Assembly: GCF_020497125.1 (NCBI RefSeq) | Contig: NC_059084.1 | Location: forward strand, 6,041,501-6,105,500 | DNA from: Mauremys mutica | Taxonomy: Eukaryota; Chordata; Testudines; Geoemydidae | Reading direction: 5' to 3' | DNA: 64,000 bases | Shown: in pieces, positions 39,401 through 51,400 of the stretch | How positions within the stretch are numbered: the stretch's first letter is position 1 | Layout: each line of letters starts with the position of its first letter | Notes under the pieces: generated by a model | Databases searched by the model: none | Seen by the model: only the letters and a program-made list of their open reading frames with translations | What the model was told of the DNA's origin: nothing | Program-made: the position numbers and the translations under genes

Positions 39401-42400
39401 ACGGGAGACTTCCAAGGGCTTGCCCATCATAACAAACCAGCATCAAGTACAGGCTCGCCTCTGCTAATGGAAAATTAATAGTTTCTGCTGATTACATAAT
39501 CCTCAGGAGAGACTGACAGACACAAACACCATCATTCTCCAGGCTTCTTCAAGAGCGGCCAGCCAGCACCTCTAACCAGTTCTCCTTGAGGGGCCATCCC
39601 AGAGGAGTTCAGCTCACCAACGCCGCTACCACCCTTTACAGTCCCGTCCCGGATCACTGAGAGGTACGTCGACACTGGAGGTGTCATTTCCAGCTTGAGC
39701 AGACATACAAGTGCTCGCGTGCACCTACCAATACTAAAAATAGACACGTACCTGCGGCAGCACAAGGAGAGGAATGGGCTAGCTGCCCTGAGTACAATCC
39801 TGCCCAGGGCCCTAAGTATTCACACGGGTGGCTACCTACTCCCACCACCCGGGGCTACACATCTATTTTTAACATGCTGGCTCAATCAAAACTAGCACCT
39901 GTACATCTCCCCCAGTCAGAAATTACACCTCCACAGCAAACGTACCCTCAGACACAGGGACATATTCTGGTCCCAACTGCACCCACATAAACCCTAGAGT
40001 AACTCCACTGAATTCAACAGGCTTCAAAATACAGTTGGATGAAATTTTGTGTCTGAACCTTTTTTCAACAAAAGATGCAAATTGGGGGACACCAAAAACA
40101 TTTAACAAATCCCTGTCACGTTCACCAGCTTGTTCATGTCAACCCCTCCCCTCTCCAAGTGGTTCATGTCAACCCCACCTCTCAGAAAATATTCTGAAAA
40201 AGCTGAAACATGTTGCAATATTTTCTAAATGTTCCAATTTTTCAGTTCAAAACAGCTTTTTGTTTAGAAATTTCCTTCACTTTTATTTGGAAAAAAAAAT
40301 AAAAAATGTTAAAAAGTTTGAAATGTAAATGAAATATTTTGTTTGGGGTTGAACGGAACATTTTTGCTTGACCCAAAATGATTTTTTCCTCCCCTAACTT
40401 TCTGTTATTCAAGCAGAGCTAACTTAAAGGCTATCTTTCTAAATGAGCTGGCCTAGGTCAAATCCAAACCAGTGGACTTGGTGCAGGAATTAATTACGGG
40501 GTGAAATTCTGTGTCCTCTGCTATGCAGAAGGCCAGAAGAGCTGGTCAGAATGGTCCCTTCTGTCTCCAAGTCATTGCATCTATAAATAAAAGCAGGATT
40601 TGACCAACAGACTTTACTGAAGGCAAATGCTCCCAATGGAGGATCGCAGTTAAGTATCATTTTCTCAAATCTATGTAGCATTCAGATGGTTACTGCCCAA
40701 CATCCAATGGCTACAAAAGTTCATTTCAAGGCTACCAAGCATCTATTCAATGAGGGGTTTGAACCCCAGTAAGAACCAGGTTCGGTGCCAATGAGACTTT
40801 TGGCCACACTGAGCTGAAATTTGGCCAAGTTTGGGAGGAAAAAACCTGCCCTGACATGGGCAGAGAGAGATACTGAGGAGGGATTTAAGTCTTCAGGTAG
40901 AAACCTGGCAGAACTCAACAAATTTCAGCCTCGATTTGCTCTGAGGTCTAAGATTTGTTTGAGCCAGAAAACCCTAGCGGTGAACATCCCGGAACTTTGG
41001 CGTCTGGGTCCAGATCTAAACTTTTGGCTGGCTGGCAGCTAGGCACCAAACTTTATAATGGACCTTGAACCAAACACCTATTGACCCTCATACTCTGCCT
41101 CTGCCCTACTTACATGTGGTAACATTGCCTGTAAGCGGAAAGGATTCGCCTTCGTTATAAATGGAGCTGACATTAATGAAGTACTGGGTGAGAGAGGACA
41201 GAGGTCTCAGCACAGTGGATGATGCACTGCTGGGAACTTCGACCTACAGTGAAACAGAAACACCAGGTCAGGATTGTAGCATGGAGCAAGGGCAAAGAGG
41301 GACTAGGGATTTGGGATAGCTGCCCCCAAACTCTCCCGTTTCGAGGCACCATCATTATTAAAACGCTGCAGGCATGTGAGGAGCCTCTGTCAGGAGACAG
41401 CAGAGCTCTTGACAGCACACAGCGATGGTGCCTCTTATGCGAAAGGAAAGATGGGGAGGGTTTTAGTAGAGCCACACCTAGGATGCATGACTCCATATGA
41501 AGGGTTTGGAGCATTTGAGGAAATTCAGAAGGGCCCATGGAAGCGCCTGCCCATATGTTCCCGCTGCGCTAAAAGGATAGATAGGCTAGCACTACAGCTA
41601 GGGCAGGGCTGTTTCCCTATAACCCTGTCTTCTGGCAATGCAGGGGTCACACCCTTGCACAGGTATAAACCAACTGATGAATTAAGTCCGATGGGGCTAC
41701 ATTCTGTTCTCGGTTACACAAATGTACATCTGAAGTAACTCCGCAGCCAAGCCATTGGTGTTAACAGCACATTCGCACTCCATCGCCGTTCTCCCGGTTT
41801 TAGCACATTCCTGTGTCCCCTAAGCAAGGACTTGCCTCTCCAGCATTGCTCCCTCTGCTTGAGATGTAGGTCACACGGTGAGCTCTCACAGCACGCGAAG
41901 CCGCGGCCCAGCTGACCTTGACAGACCCATGGCTGACCTCAGAGAAACTCAGATGTCTAGGAGGGCTCAATGCCACTGCAACAATAATTAGCAAAAGGAT
42001 GTGGTGAAGATTTTTAAGGCTATACTTGTAAAGCCACTGGTTGCCTCCTGCTGCTACCTCCATCTTAACTACCGGACTTTTCCCACTGTGGGATGAAAGA
42101 GTTTCTGATTTCATTGTTCCACAGGTCTATATGATGACCTGGGAGAATGACTGGTTTATGGGTAGAGAAAGGGTCAAATCAACCCACCTACTCCCCAAGA
42201 TCCAAAGAGCTCAAAACTCTCAGGAACTTCAAGTCTAGATCCTGATCCTAATTTTGTCCCTGGTCCCATCTTACAGTGGGTCCAACCCGCTGGGATAGGT
42301 GCTCAGATGCCATGGCGGTGGGTGCGGTATGAGAACCCAGGTGGATAAAGATATAGACGCAAATAGGTAACTTCAGTTCTGAACACCCCCAAATTGGGAG

Positions 42401-45400
42401 CAGTTTGGATCCAGACCTGACTTCCCCATTCTGAATTTCAAGGAGATTCAGTCACAGTTTGCCTGGACAGAACCACTCACTTTCACAGCCCTGTATGCCA
42501 GACTGGAGTTGTTCATGAGTAAGCTTATCATACATCTAGAGGTAGCCTCGGAGAACCACCTACATTTAGCATTAGCCAGGGAAGAGGGAGCCTGTTTACG
42601 AGCTATGTGAAAAATACGCGAAGCATCTCAGTTAATAAGTCTCTCTTGCAAATTGTGCACCATTCATCAAACCACTTATGCTCCTGCCTAAGGGTCAGCT
42701 GAGTCAGAGAAGGAAGTAAAACTTACGGGTGGTTTCCTGGAGGCTGGCTGGATCACTCGCCTCTTCCCCGTACATGGCGTACACCGCTACGGAGTACTCA
42801 GTGCTGGGAGACAGCCCGTCCAGCAGAACCTCAGGCTGTTCCACTTTCACCTACCACAGGATAAAGAGTGACGCTCAGAGAGGTATTCTGGGGTGAGGCT
42901 CTGCATGGTTGGCTCCCCATAGCAGCCTCTAACAAACCAAGAGCAAAGCAGGGCTGCAGAGACAGGAGTCTAAGGCCACAGCTTGGCTGTCTCTTTGGGT
43001 ACGTCTACACTTCAAGCTGGGGGTGTGATATTCCCAGCTTGAGAAGTCAAATTTGCACTGGCTGTCCTTGATCTAGCTATTATGAATAGAATGCAGCCTG
43101 GCTAGCTGCTTTAAGTACATATTCACAGGGGTAGGGCAGATTTGTACTCAAGATGGCTAACATGCCACTGCTTTCCTCTGCCCGCGTTACCATGGCTACA
43201 CTATTTCTAGCATGGTAGCTCACTGGAAGCTGGAGTGAGTAGGTCTTCTCCAGCTCGGAGGATGCACCCAGCTCCAGCTGTAAGACATATCATTAAATAG
43301 TACTTGTAACACTCTTCACCCGCCACGTAGCTGTGTTGTGGTCAATGCTTCTCCACCGCCCAACCCAACAGACATCATGCACAGTGTGCATACAAACTCT
43401 ACAGCTGGCTGGGAATTTTTCACCAGAATATTTTTTCCACCCAAAAAATACCAATTTGTTAAAACCAAAACAGTTCACAAAAAAAGGTTGAAATATCCTA
43501 TTCTAAATAAAAAAAGTCAGTTTCTTTGTTCAAAGTGACTCATTTCAAATTTAACTTAATTTATACTTAAAAATGGTTAACAAGGAGAAAAGGGTCAAAA
43601 ATCAAATAAAAATGTTTTGACTGATTTTCAAAAAATGTTCTCAATAAGAGGCTGGCTAGCTGGTCTCGGATGGTTTAGGCGCAACAAACCCTGCATCCTG
43701 GCAGGGAGTTAGACTAGGGGACCCTTTTGGTCCCTTCTAACCCCTATGATTGAGACAAACTGGATTTTATTTTTTCAGTCTGTCAGGTTGCAAAAATTTG
43801 AGATGTTGACTTTTTCTCCCAATTTGGGATGGGAAACATTTTTGAAATCTCAAAAGTACTTGTGGAATGGTAAAACCATTTTCTGCCCAGCCCTACTGTA
43901 CATCACGCCCACCCCCCACTCCCACCCCACCACTCACCACACTCTGCCCTTACTTCTGGGTGTACAATTCTGCTAAACAGAAATGAATGCCAATCCAGCT
44001 TGCTTAGGTTAGGGGTGGTAGAACTACAGTGGGGAAAGCAATGATTATTTTTCCTGAGAAATACTTAATTGAAAATAAAAATTAGTTTTCATTTTCATTA
44101 AAGCTATTCAGGTTTTCCTCCAAAGGCCAAAAAAAATCAGTTTACTGAAAATGGGTTTGGGGTTTTTTGACAAAAACCTAAAATATTTTAGGCAAAAATT
44201 TCAATTTTTAATGATTTAAAAAAAACAAAAACAAAAAGGATATTTTCCATTGAAAAAATAAATAGATGAACATTTTTCGGTCAGCTCTAAATAGAACCTA
44301 GTAGCTCAGATCGCATGCAGGGACAATACACATTGCAGTAAAAAAATACAAATTAAAAATAAAAATCTGATCCTTTGTGAGCATGGAGAAGGTATCATAA
44401 CAGACAGATCACCATCTCTTTCATTCACAGATATTCAGCACAGAAAAGCATCACAGCACAAGGATTAGGGACAGAGATGGATTCTCACAGGATCCAGCTG
44501 TTTAAATGAATTGTCTCTAAGATTCCATGGGAGAATGCAAAGTTCTCAGCCTGGCAAGGAAGGCCCAAACAGGATACCCCTGGGGAAGAATGACTGAAGA
44601 CGGGACACGAACAAACGACTGCGGAGAAGAGAGTTCTCACAGTTTCACCATTCTACATTTGTGATGTAAAATGCTTTACACTAGAGATGGCAGGGATGTG
44701 CAGAGGGGTTATGAATTTGCATCTATGCAAAGAACATGATATCCCATTTCCCGAGAGAGACTTGAAGAGCTACGCTTTTAGAAGAAGAAAAAAAGCCCAC
44801 AAAACAAACCAACCCCCGCCCCACAAAACAAACCTTTTCCTCGACTTTCCCATTTTTATACTTGTTTATTACTGCAGGATTGTCACCACCTACTGCTTCC
44901 AGAGCAGAACTGCACTCACTTAACATGCACGGGATAGCTTGTTTTGCAATGCTGCTCACTGCAAAAACTCAATACCTGCCTTGTAATCTGAGAAACATTC
45001 TAGGAGGTTTTAATAGAAAGACTAGAATTTGATGGGGTGGGAAGCATTTGCTGGACACACCAAGTTAACTCCTTTGTGGGTGGCCCATAGCTTTAGTGCT
45101 TTAGTTTCTGTGTGAGGCAGGAGGAATTGTGGGACTGACCAGGAACATATATATAAAAAAAGCTACCCCTGTTCACCCATCCCAATGTCAAGGCCACCCA
45201 GAGAATAAGTGGCAGAGTCTTGGAAGGCCTGGCTTCCAGCCTCAAGCTCCACCAACTAGACCACGCTTCTTCTCAACACCGAGCAAGGAAGCCATAGATT
45301 TTTTTGACAAGATATCAGGCTCCAAGTGCATCATTTTGCACAGTTTGAGATAGTTCATTAAAAATGCATGTTGGATTAGATGGGCGGAGAGCTCCTTTTC

Positions 45401-48400
45401 TCCTGTATGGTATTATTTAAGGTTTATCCAACGCCATAAGAGTAAGTCATATTTAAGTAAATAAAAACTAACCTGCCAAATCTACATTTTGAAACCCAAA
45501 ACATTTGTTTCATTTTTGTATAACAAGTGGATAGGGCACTGGACTGGGACTTAGGAGACCTGGGCTCAACACCTCAGTCTACCACTGGCCTGCTGGGTGA
45601 CTTTGGGCAAGTCTTTTTCCCTCAGTTTTCCCCATCTGTAAAATGGAGATAATAATCCTGACCTCCTTTGTAAGCCACTTTGAGATCTACTGATGAAAAG
45701 TGCTGTATAAGAGCCATGGATTGTTATGTCTAAATATGGGCTCACTCCACAAAAGTCTGGATCCAGATCCAAACTTTCTTGAATTCCATGTTTAGACCTG
45801 GGGCTTCCACTCAGACCTTTATAGTAATAGCAGGTAGCCAGGACATTTGCAGATCTGAACCTTCCCAAAGCCTGCATTGATTCAGATCCACTTTGACTTA
45901 CAAGAGATTTAAATGAAAGTCAGTTCAGTAATTCTCATGCAGACCTGGGATTTAAGTTTGGGCCCCATATGTCTGATTATATCCAGTGCGGCAAAAGGAA
46001 TAATTATAACTATCTTCAGCTATACCTCTTTGGTATCATCCTCCGCTCCACTGGGGGCTGACGAACAGAGCACCAGGTACTGAGTAGCTCCACTCGCCGG
46101 CTGCCAGCTCAGTCTCAGATGGTTATGGCTCACTTCGGACGCTCTCAGGGAAAGGGGTGGTGACAAAGCTACTCAGATGAAGGAAAACGGAACAAAAAGA
46201 TTCACAAGGCAGTTGATCATTTCTGTCCTTAACCCCTCCCACCCCCCCGCGCACACACACATACAGATTCAAGGATATCTAAACTGTACATCAGAGCAAA
46301 ACAGTTAGGTTAAAGCTATTTTAGGAGATGTGTATATGATGCTTCTATAACAGAGAATCATCAGAATCTGGTCAGAAGGCCTTATTGGCTGTTCCTGTTG
46401 GCAGGGAATATCTTTGACATGTGGAACAAAGAAATGTATCACTCCCATCACAATCTCTCTTTGTCACATGGTCATTTAACTCCAAACTTTCCTTCAAAAT
46501 AGATATTGTTTGGCAGATATTCGCAATAAAAAAGAAACAACATGCAGAGAAGGTACTAAGACTTGGGAACCTTTGGACAAACTTGACAGCGGTTAGGCAG
46601 CTGAGACGACTGCCTATCATGCCAACCAATCTTGTCTCATTTTTCCTTGTGCTCCCCTATCTGTACCTTGCCTTACACTTAGTTTGTAAGATCATTTGGG
46701 CCAAGGAAGTGTGTGAACACACCACCTAGCACAATGGGGTCTCTTAGACACTTCCACAAAACAAATTAATTACCATTTGGAACAGAGGGGGAAAAAATCA
46801 GAAGCAACAAGATCAAAAGCCTTTCTAGAAATGTATATAGTCACCGCACGGCAATCTAAAGGCAGAGCTTGCTCCCTAATAGCAGTACCTGTAAAACATC
46901 TACCTCATGAGGCTTGTCTCTGCCTTTGCAAGTTTCAGCAGCCGACACAGAGTTCTTCCCCTGGCTCACACCAATCAGCCCCAGTCAGTCCCAGAGTTTT
47001 CAATATCTATTTTTAAATTGGCTCTTTTTTGACCCTTCGGGGGACGTTCTGGGGAAAATCGTAGTACAAAAATCTCCCTCTTTCAATTACTGCATCACAA
47101 GGGAACAGCAAGGATCTCCAACATTTTAAAAGAAGAGCAGCAGTGGGTGAACAAGCCAAAAAAATAAAAAAATTCATAAGGGAAGCGTGTGTAAGTGGGT
47201 ATATGAGCATGTGAACCAGGCTTCCAGGCACAAAACTCCTGGGATGGGATGTCATTCCATTAGCATTTTATAATTCAATTCTGAGAATGTGATCCAGGAA
47301 TGGCTGAGTAAATGTAGAGAGCTTAATTATAAAAACAATACAACCACAACAGAAAGCTTGATGCTGAGTCTAGTATATCCGGGTAACATGGTTTCTTCCT
47401 GCCAAAATACTACATAGCTAATTTTCTCCCCTGAAGAACATTCATTTTGTTTACGGTCAAACATTATCTCCAGAAATCCTGATTTACCTCAGTCATGCAA
47501 AAACACTGAAGTCAAAGGGGATTTTGCCTGAAGCATCAAGATTCCCACACACACTTTTTTTAAATATAGGGCATCATCTATATCCACAGCCTGCTTAAAG
47601 AGCTCAGACATATACATGGGGCAACCACTCGGGAGGTGGGGAAGTGCTGAGGTGATGAGGAAATCAGCACAGAGAGAACCGGGGCCTAAGGAAGAGAGTG
47701 AAAGATGCTTGGGACATGGGAAGAGAGAAGCTGTACGAAGCAGAGAGGGATGCAGGGAAGGACAGACTAGTGCTCTCCACTCATGACCCACATGTCGAAG
47801 TGATGCCCCTCAGCCCATCTCCAACGGCATTTTCATAAATAGGAAACACCGAAACCAGGTATTCCGTGTGCGAGGTCAAATTGACAAGCTGGGTGGAGGA
47901 GGCAGATCCATCTAAAACTACCTGAAAAACACAAAGAAAGGCTGTAAGAAGTTGTGGCATCAGGAGTTGTGTAGCAGAGGAAGCAACCAAACAAACCAAC
48001 ACCAGCTACAGCTGTCTACTCAGATCTAGTCCAAGTCTGCTCTAGTTTCCAGGCACCACACACATCCAAATACAGGATCTCCTACCTCTTTGGGGATTCC
48101 TCCCCTGGATGGGTAATATACAATCCTATATTTCTTTGGTGGTCTCAGCGGAGGAGTCCAGGAAAGGTGCATGCTTCTGGAGGTCACCTCTGATATCATA
48201 AGGTTGGTGGGACTCAGATGGGGACCAGTGTTGGCTGAGACAGCTTTCACAGGACTGCCTATGAGTTCAAAAAACTAGGTTACCTTCTTATATTATCTTA
48301 AGATGCCAAATGCACTTTCTACTTCTTTTTATCAAGTGACATGTCCTAATCCAGTTACAGCCTTCTTCCCTAAACACTAAGGAAGCGTTCCAGCCTACCA

Positions 48401-51400
48401 TGAACATTTAAAAGTTGGTCCCAGGGGAAATATAAAAATCCCATTGAGAACAAACTGTGTATTTTGTTGGAGGCTGAGACTATATTTTACATTTGAAATT
48501 TGAGTCACTGCTATTGATTCAACAGATGGCCCAGCATTTGCCAGTTCCAAAGACAGTCAAATTGAACCAGAAAAGTCTGTTGTTGTTGTTTTTTTTAAAA
48601 ACAGCCCATTTTCTCTGGGCTATCGCATGCCTGAGAAAAACTGGTCTAATTACATCAGACCAGATACAGACTAATAGGAAAGAGTCCATTTATTTTGCCA
48701 AATTCCAAACCCACTTGACCAAAGGTGCATTTGAAAGTTGAACTCTCCCATTCTATTTTAGAAAAATCTGTGAAAAAATAAGGAGAGATTAAAAATTGGA
48801 GCGGGGGAACCTACACACAGATATTGGTACTGGGCACTCAGCCTAACATCGGGTTGGGGGTGCGGAGGGGGGAGTCCTTCAGTCTAGTTCTAGCATCTGT
48901 TTAGCTAGAAAAACCACACTTCTTTGTATTTAGCTATCCCTTGGGGACATATGGCTTGAACTACAGGTGGAAAAAGGCTTATACTCAATTTTGCAATCAC
49001 TCCCCACCCAACAAAAGCTCACAGCGCTCACAAATTAATCCTTTGCTTTGGACATCTCAATGATGAACCCAACAGGCAGCGATGCAGCTGCACAGGGTAA
49101 GTTTGGGAGAGACCCCTACACAGGTGTATTCACCTATTGTTATTTATGTACAGTACCACCCACTACATACTTTCCAACCGCCTTCCCCACCCCCCAAAGT
49201 CTCTGCCCAAGCTGCTCACAATCTCAGGACGGAGGGTAGAGGAAGGGGAACCACACACATTTATACATACATCAGCTCATCTCATTGCAGGCAGCCTGGC
49301 AGAAGTGGGTCTTTGAGAGGTACGTCAGCATGGAGAGGGTAGGGGCCTTGCAGGCGAACCAAGGGAGGCTGTACCATGCATAGGGGATCATGTGGAAGAT
49401 GGAGACCGTGTGAGAGGTTGGCAAACAGGTGGGCAAGGCGAGGGGCACTGGCAGAGCAGTGGAGACAGCTGCAAGAGAGGATACGCAGGGAAGGGTAGAG
49501 GCAGACAGAGCTCTGGAGGTGGTGACAATAAAGCTGACAGCAGGTGGGGAGCAAGTGGAAGGATTTGAAGAGGGGATCAAATGGACGGGGAGGAAGGAGA
49601 GTGTAGCGGGTGCGTTTGGCATGGACTGCAGGGGGGGATGAGGAAGTCAGGCTCGCTGGGAGGACTGAACGGGGATTGCAGGCTTTAACTCACCTGTGTT
49701 TTCACTCTTGTGCTTCTCTTTGATCCTGGTGCACAAGACCCGGGTGAGCCTGCTGACCAGTGAGCTGAGCAGGGGGAAATCCAGCACGTTATACACAGTG
49801 AGCTCCAGGGGCTCTGACGCCACCTGTCTCAGCTCTGCCTCGTCTGCATTTTTCACCCCTAAAAAGAGAGAGAGCAAAGAGCCAGTCAGCTAAGAAAACT
49901 CCCAGGAGATGAACAAGACTCAGGGCCAGAAAAAGGTCTTCCCCTATTTAATGCCCCTGTGCAGGAGCCAAGCACAACTGCAGTCTCTTGGCTAAAAATG
50001 CCTCCTAGGCTGCCCTAGTGCCCTGGAGTCTCGCCTGTAGCTAGAAACACAATCTGGCCTTTAAGGAGCATGTCTGGATTGTGTTTAAATAGTGGAGGCA
50101 GGGGGTCTTCTGTGGTCCAGAGCGACATTTGCAAATCCTCCTAATAGTTCCCCTCCATCCTGTTACTGCAGGCCTGGCTACCACAGAGGCTGATAATATT
50201 CCACTAAAAGACAAATCAGAGCATATGTAGAAATCAATGAATGAATGAGTAACACTTTGATATTTACGAGGTGCCAGCTTCCCCCACAGAGAATCTGCTG
50301 TTCACTAGAACATAAAGCTCCATCACAAATCCTTGTTATTCTTTCCACAAATCCAGCCCTGCATATCATCTGTGCACGAAGGGCCTGAAGCTCCATTGCT
50401 CTGCATCTTGTGCAGTCCCTCATGTAAAGCAGGTCCCAATTTGGATCGTGTTTTACTTCTTTTCACAGACATAAATGCCTATACGAGGTGCAGAACAGCG
50501 GCGAATCAGGCCCAGTGCCTTATGCCTGTAGAATGCCATGCCATACCCTTGCGCATTAGAGATCCTGGTGTAAATCAGTGAAATGCCAGTGAAGTCAATG
50601 AAGCTACCCCATCTCCATCATATGGGGATCTGGCCACTAACATGCAATCCTCTGGGAAGATGTTTCTCTTGAGATTTTCTTTGTGTAACCGGCAAAAAGT
50701 AACTAGCACCAAAAGGTATCTTGTATTTAACAAATATACTCATCTTTCCCAGCTTGAGGTGGGGTTAGAAATGGATCCAAACCGAAACCTTGGATTAAAG
50801 CATCCCCATACTTTGGGAAAGATCCAGGTTTGGCTGTCCTGGCTTGGGCCCGTCTCTAGTTGGGATCCACCTCCATAATGTCTTGCCATATTATTCTTGG
50901 GCTGGGTAGTGTTTCCTTGTCTAACCCAGGACTGTGTTTTTGTTCTGCGTTTGTAAAGCTCCTAGCATGGCGGGATCCTGCTCCATGACTACAGCTCCTA
51001 GGCACTGCGGCAATAATGATCTGGGCAGGCGGTTTAAATCGCTTTCCTCTTTAGAAGCTGTAACTCAAGTTCTGACCGTCTAGAGTCAAAATACACAAAC
51101 ACTGAAAAATGTCTAAGCAAAACAACAAGGGCACGTGTCAAAGCAGGCAATACATTCAGTGCTCAGGTTTTAAAGTATTATGCTGTAGACTCTATCAGAT
51201 TCAATGTCTTCATTCAGTATATTAAGTAAAGGACGTTGCAAAAGATATAGCCATACAGTGGTATTCAATGAATTCTCTATGGTGTACTCACCATAGACCA
51301 CTTCTAGTGTGGCGGGGGTGGGGAGATTTTTTACTGTTTGAATTTATCTAGTAAAGGTTAATGCAAGAGAAATAAAATTAGTTATAATTGACAGCTACTC

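Noticed and set aside
49272..49641. Overlapping open frames of 70-116 codons on both strands
   Set aside because: Purine-rich, low-complexity sequence that keeps frames open on both strands; no splice-site or domain support.
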